6,443 bases of DNA from JAJYIW01 sp036787065 (GTDB lineage: Bacteria; Chloroflexota; Anaerolineae; Anaerolineales; Anaerolineaceae): assembly GCA_036787065.1 (NCBI GenBank), contig DAIQPZ010000151.1, positions 1 to 6,443 of the forward strand, read 5' to 3'. The notes below the pieces were generated by a model, which was not told where the DNA came from, made no database searches, and worked only from the letters and a program-made list of their open reading frames with translations. Of the stretch, positions 1 to 6,337 are shown in pieces. Numbering within the stretch: position 1 is the first letter of the stretch; each line of letters starts with the position of its first letter. The translations under genes and the position numbers were made by a program.

Positions 1-88
1 ATTTTCGTAGCATATAAATGGTTGAAAGGTGCAAGTCGGTCCGGTTGAGTTTTGCCAGTATTAACACATCATCGATGCGATGGCTCAT
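1..88 (-). CDS. Partial short ORF leaving the window at its left edge, unknown function
   Basis: Read on the minus strand from ATG at 88-86, this frame stays open to position 1 and continues outside the window (29 complete codons, beginning MSHRIDDVLILAKLNRTD). Its ATG overlaps the TGA of the preceding 31-codon ORF in an ATGA arrangement, which suggests translational coupling. I do not recognise a family. The visible part is rich in Leu, Ile, Asp and Arg and could be helical. No separate Shine-Dalgarno is needed if coupling is real. The call rests only on the open frame and the overlap, so it is tentative. The sequence to the left of the window would decide it. Confidence 0.35.
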   Translation of the reverse strand, partial: MSHRIDDVLILAKLNRTDLHLSTIYMLRK

Positions 89-180
89 CCTGAGCTATCC
101 GCGGACAACGATTGATAGAGTTCCTGCCAGTCCAATCGGCGGTCACCCGGGGTGGGGGTGTAAAAAAGTTCTTGACTCAT
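85..180 (-). CDS. Short 31-residue ORF with a good ribosome binding site, unknown function
   Basis: ATG at 180-178, stop TGA at 87-85; the product begins MSQELFYTPTPGDRRLDW. A good Shine-Dalgarno (GAGG at 190-187 within TGAGGTAA) lies 6 nt before the start, which is the main reason to prefer this frame over the overlapping plus-strand frame at 18-218. The peptide has no signal sequence and no membrane segment. The stop overlaps the ATG of the next frame (88-86). It could be a small leader gene of a coupled pair, or the 5' part of one gene broken by a frameshift near 85-88. I do not recognise the family. Confidence 0.42.
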   Translation of the reverse strand: MSQELFYTPTPGDRRLDWQELYQSLSADSSG

Positions 181-225
181 CGGTTACCTCATTTTTGGAT
201 AGTGACCCAGCAGAGTGACTCGACT

Positions 226-254
226 TGTATATCATGGTTAACGGGATGAATGAA
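226..254 (-). promoter_or_regulatory. Candidate sigma70-type promoter for the left-edge minus-strand ORFs
   Basis: On the minus strand, TTCATT (254-249) and TATACA (231-226) are separated by 17 nt. A start point near 219 would leave a leader of about 40 nt before the ATG at 180. The -35 match is poor and the -10 is fair, so this is a weak prediction that rests on spacing and position. Confidence 0.25.
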
Positions 255-261
255 CATCCTG

Positions 262-290
262 ATCTTAATCCTCTTTAATTTATTATGCAA
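262..290 (-). promoter_or_regulatory. Alternative candidate promoter for the left-edge ORFs
   Basis: On the minus strand, TTGCAT (290-285) and TAAGAT (267-262) are separated by 17 nt, in an AT-rich stretch. It competes with the candidate at 226-254. At most one of the two need be real. Confidence 0.2.
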
Positions 291-304
291 TGAATTGGTT
301 CATT

Positions 305-343
305 TGATGTGTTTGCGGGTGCTTAGCACCCGCAAACACATCA
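305..343. repeat. 39-nt perfect palindrome sharing its core with the two larger elements in the window
   Basis: The arms are 19 nt each around a single central base and are fully complementary. The inner 14 nt of each arm (GTGTTTGCGGGTGC at 309-322 and its complement at 326-339) are identical to the inner arms of the element at 6338-6443. The outer arm differs at one base pair: GATGTG/CACATC here, GAGGTG/CACCTC there, changed on both sides so pairing is kept. The A- and T-tracts and the CTCAG ends of the larger elements are missing, so this is a relative or a remnant, not a full copy. It lies between divergently oriented ORFs. No T-run follows on either strand, so a terminator role is doubtful. 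Confidence 0.8.
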
Positions 344-461
344 GTAAAACTGGCGCCCTAAGAGGATTGCTTTTAATGTTCCAATCCGGTATGATTTTAT
401 AAACCCTTCGTAATTGCAAAGCCCTTAATCCATAATTGAGCCGTCACATCCTTCCAATCCT

Positions 462-490
462 TTGACTCCCAGTAGGTGGTTGGTTAAAGC
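462..490 (+). promoter_or_regulatory. Weak candidate promoter for the 93-residue ORF
   Basis: TTGACT (462-467) is followed after 17 nt by TAAAGC (485-490). The -35 is good and the -10 is poor. A transcript starting near 497 would have a leader of about 70 nt before the ATG at 569. Confidence 0.25.
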
Positions 491-532
491 GATTGAAAAC
501 CCAATACCGTTTGAAGGACGAGGTAACCACCG

Positions 533-560
533 GCAATTTGCGCGAGCGAATTGCGAGGAG
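533..560 (+). promoter_or_regulatory. Ribosome binding site of the 93-residue ORF, preceded by a short inverted repeat
   Basis: GAGGAG at 555-560 lies 8 nt before the ATG at 569 and is a strong Shine-Dalgarno. It selects this start over the in-frame ATG at 551, which lies inside and before it. Just upstream, GCAATT (533-538) is repeated in inverse as AATTGC (549-554), ending immediately before the Shine-Dalgarno. This could be a weak hairpin or a small operator, or chance. Confidence 0.5.
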
Positions 561-568
561 ATATTTTT

Positions 569-850
569 ATGAGTCACCCATTCATCGATCTCAAAACCAG
601 AGATAACTTAATCCACCAATCGATTGAAACAATCGATGCCTTGAGCAGCCGGTATGAAAGAGGCGCCGTGGATACGCTTGGTTTTTTTGATGAATTAGGC
701 CGGTGGACACGTGAAACGAGCGAGATGCTGCAAACCGCGGTGAATGCGAAGACGGCTCGGGATTTTAATGCCTGTATGTTGGTTGAAGATAAAAAATTGT
801 TTTTAGTTAAATTAATCAACCACGGCCGAAAAAGGGTTGTCCTTGCATAG
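569..850 (+). CDS. Hypothetical protein, 93 residues
   Basis: The start is ATG at 569 (MSHPFIDLKTRDNL), chosen because a strong GAGGAG Shine-Dalgarno lies 8 nt upstream; the in-frame ATG at 551 lacks that support. The product is mostly charged and looks helical over residues 10-70, with a basic C-terminus (HGRKRVVLA). It has no signal peptide, membrane segment, Cys cluster or recognisable motif, so it is probably a small cytoplasmic protein. I do not recognise the family. It stands alone on the plus strand and is convergent with permease 2, with only 8 nt between the stops and no terminator between them. The minus-strand frame over the same bases (574-819) lacks comparable start signals and is treated as a shadow. 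Confidence 0.65.
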   Translation: MSHPFIDLKTRDNLIHQSIETIDALSSRYERGAVDTLGFFDELGRWTRETSEMLQTAVNAKTARDFNACMLVEDKKLFLVKLINHGRKRVVLA

Positions 851-858
851 GGTGCAGG

Positions 859-2052
859 TTATTCGTACCTGAAACGCCAGATGCCTATACCGAAAAGCAC
901 AATCGCCATACCGAAAAGCACGCCAGCTTCGGGAAGGACCCCTTGCAGACCTTGCCCGCGAAGGACAATGTCCAACATTCCGCGCATGGCCCAGGTCGTG
1001 GGTAAGATCTGTACACCCGTTCGAACCGCCTGGGGGAAAAGTTCAATCGGGTACCAGCAGCCACCCAGGAGGGCCATGACCATGCCCAGCATGATGCTCA
1101 AACCGCTGGCCTGGCTTTCTGTTTTAACGAACGTACCGAGGGTTGTTCCTAATGCGGCGGCTGCCAGCGCTGAGGCGAATAGGATTAATGCCAGGGCAGC
1201 CGGCGATTGGCCCCAGTTAACTTTCATCACCAGTAAGCCAAAACCCACCAGAAACACCATTTGAACCAGAGCAACCAATACTTGCCCGGCGATGGTCGCA
1301 AATAAATAGAGGGACTTTTGTGTGGGTGTGACCAGGATCCGTCGCAGTGTGCCAACCTGCCTTTCGTAGGCGAACATCCCTGAGATAGAAAGCAAGGGGA
1401 CAAACACCCAGGTGATCAATTGTCCCGCCGAGGAATTAGCATGCGGATTGTAATTAATTGGGTCCTGGGTTGTGCCAGTGGTGGAGGTGATACGGGATGG
1501 CGCTTCGGCCAAACCGGTTTGGGCCGCCTTCAACGCGGCGGAAAAGTAAACCTGACGAGCCGTGGAGGAGTCAAATGGTTTGAGCTTTTCTGCTTCAACC
1601 ACGCTCCGGTTGGCGATCGCAACCGAGCTGCCCACGCGCGTGGTGACCGATTGAACTGCCCGGCTGGTGACCATGGCATCCAGGTTGTTCGGCTGTTGGC
1701 GCAAGTCTAGACTGGCGAGACCTTGCTCGACGGCTGCCTGATCAAATCCAGCGGGAATGATCAGCACAGCAGCGGTCTGGCGCTGGGAGAGCTGGTCTTC
1801 GGCCTCGTTAAGTGGAAGCAATTCGGGGCGCACGGCGGGGGATTTCCCCAAAGCGTCGATGAGGGCGGTTGAACAAGGGTTCCTCGCCTGGTCGACCACC
1901 ACCAATCGAACCCGCGAATCACTTGAGACCTGGGTGCCACCCCCCAAAACGACGGTGAATATAACCGGTAGTATGATAAAGAACAGCCATTCAGACCACC
2001 CCGTGAAACGTATGCGGATGTCTTTCCATATGATGGATAGTATCTTAGTCAA
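859..2052 (-). CDS. ABC-2 type transporter permease (second subunit), 397 residues
   Basis: Inner-membrane subunit of an ABC-2 exporter of the DrrB/YhfB-like ABC2_membrane_3 type. It has a short cytoplasmic N-terminus with the usual WKDIRIRF motif, a first membrane helix at about 21-38, a large external domain at about 40-208, and five further helices at about 210-228, 250-276, 283-306, 315-333 and 370-392. The conserved cytoplasmic loop after helix 2 reads YERQVGTLRRILVTPT (229-244), the expected coupling element, and WYPIELFP follows helix 5. Length is normal for the family. The start is TTG at 2052, supported by GGAG 6 nt upstream (2062-2059), which overlaps the stop of permease 1, so translation is probably coupled. 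It should pair with permease 1 and the ATPase. The substrate cannot be told from sequence. Confidence 0.93.
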   Translation of the reverse strand: MTKILSIIWKDIRIRFTGWSEWLFFIILPVIFTVVLGGGTQVSSDSRVRLVVVDQARNPCSTALIDALGKSPAVRPELLPLNEAEDQLSQRQTAAVLIIPAGFDQAAVEQGLASLDLRQQPNNLDAMVTSRAVQSVTTRVGSSVAIANRSVVEAEKLKPFDSSTARQVYFSAALKAAQTGLAEAPSRITSTTGTTQDPINYNPHANSSAGQLITWVFVPLLSISGMFAYERQVGTLRRILVTPTQKSLYLFATIAGQVLVALVQMVFLVGFGLLVMKVNWGQSPAALALILFASALAAAALGTTLGTFVKTESQASGLSIMLGMVMALLGGCWYPIELFPQAVRTGVQILPTTWAMRGMLDIVLRGQGLQGVLPEAGVLFGMAIVLFGIGIWRFRYE

Positions 2053-2058
2053 GCTGAT

Positions 2059-2065
2059 CTCCTTA
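2059..2065 (-). promoter_or_regulatory. Ribosome binding site that decides the TTG start of permease 2
   Basis: TAAGGAG on the minus strand combines the stop codon of permease 1 (2065-2063) with a GGAG Shine-Dalgarno (2062-2059), 6 nt before TTG at 2052. No ATG in frame is as well placed. Confidence 0.75.
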
Positions 2066-3319
2066 CCCCTGGGCGATATTTCGCCTGCGTAAAATGAGGA
2101 CGGCTGCCGTAAACAAGATTGCCCCCATCAAGAACAACGCAGCGACCTGGTTAGCAATATCCATCAGTCCGCCCCCTTGAGCGAGGACGTTGAACGCATC
2201 CACGCCCCAGGCATTGGGCGATATATGGGTCAGAACGCTGAACCAGGCTGGAAATTGGGCCATATTAATAAATGTTCCCCCCAATATGCCAAAGGTGAGC
2301 ATGATTGCAGAGCCGATGGCATTGACCTGTCCGGGTGTGCGGGCCAGCGCTGTGATAATCAACCCCCAGCCGACAGCGCCTGCAACAGCCGCCAGCAGCA
2401 GGACGACCACACCCAACGGGTCGCCCCAATCGAGCTTAAAAAGCAGCGTGGATGCGCCGACGAGGATCAACATCTGTAAGACCCCTGTCAAATAAATACC
2501 AAAGATTTTTCCACCCAGCACCTGTGTGATGCTGGTTGGGGTAACCAGCAGGCGCGGTAAGGTGCCCATGGCCCTTTCCGTCAATAAACTGCGGCCCCCG
2601 TGGCTGGTGGTATACATGAGGAACATTAGCGCCATACCGGGAGCCAGTAAGGCCAGTATATCAAATTTCACTGCTTTTCCCGAGGCCGTGGTGTTTTTTA
2701 TGCTGATGACAGACACAGAGCTTGCAACAGCCTGGTTAACTCCGATGACCTGGCCGACTTGAGCGGCTCGTTGGGGTTGGATTAACCCACTGGCGATTAA
2801 CTGCCCAACCGCCACTTCCCCCCCAACGCGCCCGACTTCAACCTGGCTCATAAACTGGTCTACGATGGTCTTGACCACACCCGAGCTGGTTGGCCGGGTT
2901 GGGTTGGTGTATAACGTGATGGTTACCACCTGACTGCTAGAGTCAGTCGCAGAAGGTGGGTTTGAGGGAATTATACTTAGGCTAAACCCGGCGGGAATCA
3001 GGATGGCTGCGGCAGCTTTATCTTGATCCACCATCTGGCGCGCTATCCTCGGATCGGTTAACAGGGTGGGGATAACCAGGTCTTTTAGCTCGGTCGATTG
3101 AAATAAAGCCACCAGCGCATTACCGATCTGACCCCCATCCTGGTTGACCAGCACGACCGGGATGCTGTTGATGGTTGAGGCACTGCTGGTAACCCGCCCG
3201 GTGACAGCACCCAGGCCGAGGGTCAATAAAAAAGGGGCAGCGAGCATCAGAATTAAAGCCGCCGGATCGCGGAAAGCGATCAGGACATCTTTCCAGCCGA
3301 TCAAGAAAATTTTCTTCAT
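2063..3319 (-). CDS. ABC-2 type transporter permease (first subunit), 418 residues
   Basis: Inner-membrane permease homologous in layout to its downstream neighbour. It has the N-terminal WKDVLIAFRDP motif, helix 1 at about 19-39, a large Ser/Thr-rich external domain at about 40-220, and helices at about 221-239, 272-294, 301-326, 332-352 and 389-410, ending in a basic RRRNIAQG tail. The coupling loop reads ERAMGTLPRLLVTPTS (248-263). The start ATG is 2 nt after the ATPase stop, with GAGGG (3331-3327) 7 nt upstream, so the three genes form one tight translational unit. With permease 2 it probably makes a heterodimeric channel driven by the ATPase, exporting a drug, antibiotic or other amphipathic compound. 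The substrate is inference from the family. Nothing is truncated. Confidence 0.93.
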   Translation of the reverse strand: MKKIFLIGWKDVLIAFRDPAALILMLAAPFLLTLGLGAVTGRVTSSASTINSIPVVLVNQDGGQIGNALVALFQSTELKDLVIPTLLTDPRIARQMVDQDKAAAAILIPAGFSLSIIPSNPPSATDSSSQVVTITLYTNPTRPTSSGVVKTIVDQFMSQVEVGRVGGEVAVGQLIASGLIQPQRAAQVGQVIGVNQAVASSVSVISIKNTTASGKAVKFDILALLAPGMALMFLMYTTSHGGRSLLTERAMGTLPRLLVTPTSITQVLGGKIFGIYLTGVLQMLILVGASTLLFKLDWGDPLGVVVLLLAAVAGAVGWGLIITALARTPGQVNAIGSAIMLTFGILGGTFINMAQFPAWFSVLTHISPNAWGVDAFNVLAQGGGLMDIANQVAALFLMGAILFTAAVLILRRRNIAQG

Positions 3320-3321
3320 GA

Positions 3322-4266
3322 TTAATCCCTCAACGCCCGGCCGGTCAGCGCAAGGAAAACACTTTCAAGGTTGGGTTCTTGCATGTCCACCGAATGGATC
3401 TTAATCCCCATTTCGTTAGCCCGTGTGATGGCTGGGGCGAGCAGTTCTTCTGCTTCGGGAACGATCACAGTGATGGTTTGCCCGGTATAATCGGCTTTGA
3501 TCACACCTGGCAAAGTGCGTAATGTGGCTGCCAGGGCAGCCACATCTTCACCTTCACCGATATGCAGGAGCATGGCGTCGTTTTCACCCACCTGGCGGGT
3601 AAGCTCGACCTGGTTGCCCATAGCGATCAACTGGCCGTGATCGATAATGCCTACCCGGTCCGACAGTTCCTGGGCCTCCTCCATGTAATGGGTGGTATAT
3701 AAAACCGTCATGCCCTGTCGATTAAGCTCCTTGACCGCATCCAGGATGGCGCGCCGAGATTGGGGGTCAATGCCCACGGTGGGCTCATCCATAAACAACA
3801 GGCGCGGGTGATGGAGCAGCCCCACGCCGATATTGACCCTGCGTTTCATCCCGCCTGAATAGGTCTTCACGCGCTGGTTAGCTTTATCCGTGAGGCCGAT
3901 CAGAGCCAGCACTTCATCGATACGCACCTTGAGGTCTTTCCCCTTCAGGTTATACATCTGGCCCCAAAAGGTCAAATTTTCACGCGCGGTGAGATCTTCG
4001 TACAGCGCCAGATCTTGGGGGACAATGCCGATCAATTGGCGTACCGCCATCGGTTGTTGGTTCACAGAATGACCATCAATCCATGCATCGCCACTGGTGG
4101 GGGTATAAAGCGTCGACAACATGGAGATAGTGGTAGTTTTACCAGCGCCATTTGGCCCAAGCAGGCTAAAGATTTCTCCTTCCTGGATCTCGAAAGAGAT
4201 GCCTTTAACCGCAGTAAAATCACCATAACGTTTAACCAGGTTTTGAACAGTGAGAATAGCGGTCAT
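3322..4266 (-). CDS. ABC transporter ATP-binding protein of the DrrA/ABC-2 exporter type, 314 residues
   Basis: Cytoplasmic ATPase that powers the two permeases. All motifs are present: Walker A GPNGAGKTT at 37-45, Q-loop Gln at about 84 (IVPQD), signature YSGGM at 136-140, Walker B LLFMDEP at 156-162, D-loop GIDP at 165-168 and switch His at about 193 (TTHYMEEA). After the nucleotide-binding domain a C-terminal region (about 220-314) ends in PNLESVFLALTGRALRD, as in drug-export ATPases with a DUF4162-like tail. The length is normal. The ATG at 4266 gives the expected family N-terminus (ILTVQNLVKRYGDFTAV). No convincing Shine-Dalgarno precedes it. The neighbouring kinase originally probably ended at TAA 4275-4273, 6 nt away; its present frame overlaps this ATG as ATGA. 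An inserted element lies only about 30 nt upstream and may affect expression. Confidence 0.96.
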   Translation of the reverse strand: MTAILTVQNLVKRYGDFTAVKGISFEIQEGEIFSLLGPNGAGKTTTISMLSTLYTPTSGDAWIDGHSVNQQPMAVRQLIGIVPQDLALYEDLTARENLTFWGQMYNLKGKDLKVRIDEVLALIGLTDKANQRVKTYSGGMKRRVNIGVGLLHHPRLLFMDEPTVGIDPQSRRAILDAVKELNRQGMTVLYTTHYMEEAQELSDRVGIIDHGQLIAMGNQVELTRQVGENDAMLLHIGEGEDVAALAATLRTLPGVIKADYTGQTITVIVPEAEELLAPAITRANEMGIKIHSVDMQEPNLESVFLALTGRALRD

Positions 4267-4288
4267 AGATTTTTATTTTGGATTAGAA

Positions 4289-4296
4289 CCTTTTGG
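4289..4296. repeat. Left target-site duplication (CCTTTTGG) of the 4297-4405 element
   Basis: An identical 8-mer occurs at 4406-4413, immediately beyond the other end of the element. Together they mark a transposition-type insertion. Confidence 0.65.
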
Positions 4297-4405
4297 GTCT
4301 CCTCAGGCCCATGTGAAAAAGACCCGAATTTGAGGTGTTTGCGTGTACGAAGCACACACAAACACCTCAAATTCGGCATCTTTCTTCGCGCGGCTGAACA
4401 GTTAC
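4297..4405. mobile_element. MITE-like palindromic element, copy 1, inserted in the kinase 3' end
   Basis: The central hairpin (4324-4376) has 23-nt arms with one mismatch and a 7-nt loop. It is flanked by an A-tract and a T-rich tract and by imperfect CTCAG-type ends. From CTCAG (4302) to CTGAA (4398) it is 97 nt, exactly as long as the same segment of copy 2 (6345-6441), and in the same orientation. The right end read inward starts GTAACTGTTCAG and the left end GTCTCCTCAG. CCTTTTGG is repeated on both sides. It encodes no transposase, so it would need one supplied in trans. GTAA ends with 8-bp duplications are typical of the IS66 family, but that link is an inference. Confidence 0.78.
4316..4376 (-). 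terminator. Terminator-like hairpin within element copy 1, in the operon direction
   Basis: On the minus strand the long GC-containing stem (4376-4324) is followed after GTC (or G plus TC) by five Ts (4320-4316). It lies about 50 nt before the ATPase start. If active it would reduce readthrough from the kinase into the exporter genes. A plus-strand T-tract is also present but broken (CTTTCTT). Confidence 0.4.
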
Positions 4406-4413
4406 CCTTTTGG
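4406..4413. repeat. Right target-site duplication (CCTTTTGG) of the 4297-4405 element
   Basis: Matches 4289-4296 exactly. Removing the element and one copy of this 8-mer (117 nt in total) restores the presumed pre-insertion sequence. Confidence 0.65.
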
Positions 4414-6337
4414 AATTTGGATAATAATCCATGGGCTTGTTCTGCCCGTTCGCGCATAGATTGCAGGCCCAGATGGCCGGCGAAAAACTGGGCTGGATCG
4501 AAGCCTTTTCCATCATCTGTGATCGTCATTTCAATCTTATCTGGGTTATCTTTTACGGTCAAGGTTATTTCCGTTGGATTGGCATGTCTGGAAGCATTAC
4601 TGAGAGCTTCCTGGACAATACGGAAAAGGGCCTCTTTGACCTCTAATGGGGCCTGGGGTTCTTCATCCAGCCAGGTGCTGACGTGGATTCCACGGCGTAC
4701 TTCCAAGGCCAAAGTTTGCCGTTTAATCGCAGCAACCAGCCCCTCTGTGGCCAGCGATTCAGGTCGCAGTTCGAAGATGAGGGCGCGCATTTCGGTCAGA
4801 CCAGCATCCGCAAGAGAGAGGATATATTCCAGGGCTTCCTTCAATTTGGCCGGATCGCGATCCAGGCTGGCCAGGGCGAAGTGTGAGACGAGGGAAATAC
4901 TGTAAAGCGCCTGAGAAACCGAATCGTGCAGTTCGCGCGCCAGGCGCTGCCGCTCATTAAGCGCAGCCAGCTCTTTGGCCTGGCCGTAAAGTCGGGCGTT
5001 CTCGATGGCCACGGCTGCCTGGTTGGCAATCGCTTGCACCAACTGCACATGAGCTTGGGTAAATGCCTCGGGCTGCGTGTGAGCCATGCGCACAATACCC
5101 ACTACCACGTCCTTGACAATCATTGGCACACCTAACCATGAACCGATCGCGTTTATATCATTTGTGTCGATCAGCGGGCGGTCCGGGAAAATTAATTTAA
5201 GATCTGAATTCTGGTCGTGTATATCGTTGATTAAGATCGCTTGATGCGTGGAGACCAGATGGGCGAGTGTTTTCGACGTGGCTACCGGAAACCGGCTGTG
5301 TAATGGGATGGGTTGGTGGAAGAAACCGCGGATGGCGACCACCTCAATTTCTTCTTTTTCAACCAGCAGGACGATCGCGCTGGTAAAGGTCACGATGTTA
5401 GTGAGTTGGTCCAGAACTCTCTCGATCAACTGGTTAAATTCCAGGGTCGATGTCAGGCTGTTGGAAACTGCCAGTAAGGTGGTCAGTTCACGCGTGCGCT
5501 CATCGACCCGTTTCTCGAGCAGTTGGATCGATTGCATGCGCTCAGTAATATCTTCGATAATACCTGCCAGGCGGTAGGGTTTCCCAGCTTCATTGAGGAT
5601 GGGAAATGTACGAGCGCGAACCCACCGCTGGCTGCCATCGGAGCTGATGATGCGGTACTGTTCGTCGTACGGTACCTTTGGAATCTGTTTAAGCACCTGA
5701 ATCACGCGGGGTAGGTCTTCCGGATGAATCGAGTCTAAGAACGATGTGGGATGATCATAAAGGCTCTGGCGGGTCTTACCCCAAAGGTCCTCGTAAGCAG
5801 GGCTGACGTACAGGATTTTCTCCTGGTCGATCGATTCGATAAGAAAGACTTCATGGATGTTTTCCGCTAGTTGGCGGAATCGTTCCTCATTTTCTTGCAT
5901 GATGGCATTCGCATTGGCCAGCGCCTGGATAGAGGTCTGTAAATCCGCGGTGCGCTGCATGACCCGGTTTTCCAAATCGGACTGTACATGGCGCAGTTTT
6001 TCTTCGAGTTCGATGTGTTCGGTAATATCGGTCAGTGATACCACCGCGCCAATGCCTTCGATGCCACGGATGGGCGAGGCAGATACGGATAACCAAATCG
6101 GTTTATCCGTATCCGGTAGGATCAGGCGGGAGACAAAATTACGTACAGTATTGCCGTGCATAGCCTGATATGCCGGAGCGTCTTCACTCTTCATTGGTTG
6201 GCCATCTGTCTGTACGGCGTTAAGCAAGTTGATCCGCTGCTGCAAACTGAGCTTGACCCGATCTACGTTTAATCCAATCAACCGCCGTGCAGCCGGGTTA
6301 TATTGGGTTAATTCACCGCCGGCTGAATAAATCAAAA

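Larger units (their letters stand above)
4263..6335 (-). pseudogene. Degenerate PAS-PAS-GAF sensor histidine kinase (NarL/LiaS-type), damaged at both ends
   Basis: Visible order: first PAS domain lacking its start (1 to about 105), a linker helix, second PAS (about 149-265, with WVRARTFPI), a coiled coil (about 266-290), GAF (about 295-450), HisKA_3 with ELHDS and phospho-acceptor His470, and HATPase_c with N-box Asn580, DDGKGF at 607-612 and GHLGL at 620-624. Such kinases autophosphorylate and pass phosphate to a LuxR-type regulator. The frame opens at TTG (6335) just after stops within or beside a palindromic element, in the middle of the first PAS strand, so the true N-terminus was cut off. 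At the other end the fold stops after residue 636. Residues 644-682 come from a second copy of the element plus duplicated target, and the last beta strand is found in another frame (see findings). The frame is open, but a working ATPase domain is unlikely. It could still be translated as a truncated sensor. Confidence 0.8.

Noticed and set aside
18..218. Plus-strand open frame of 66 codons
   Set aside because: It has no Shine-Dalgarno and an unlikely composition. The minus-strand frame over the same bases has a good ribosome site.
305..343. Intrinsic terminator
   Set aside because: The stem is strong, but no T-run follows on either strand.
182..528. Inverted 9-mers GGTTACCTC (182-190) and GAGGTAACC (520-528) flanking the intergenic region
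   Set aside because: The left copy is explained by the Shine-Dalgarno of the minus-strand ORF. The spacing is large and nothing else supports a paired site.
551..568. Upstream ATG giving a 99-residue version of the small protein
   Set aside because: The strong Shine-Dalgarno lies inside this extension and is correctly spaced for the ATG at 569.
850..880. Terminator between the convergent genes
   Set aside because: Only a 5-bp stem (CAGGT/ACCTG) without a T-run is visible, and it overlaps the end of permease 2.
4015..4905. Plus-strand open frame of 296 codons
   Set aside because: It runs antisense through the ATPase, the element and the kinase, whose minus-strand frames carry clear domain motifs. 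The product has no recognisable domain and part of it is translated palindrome.
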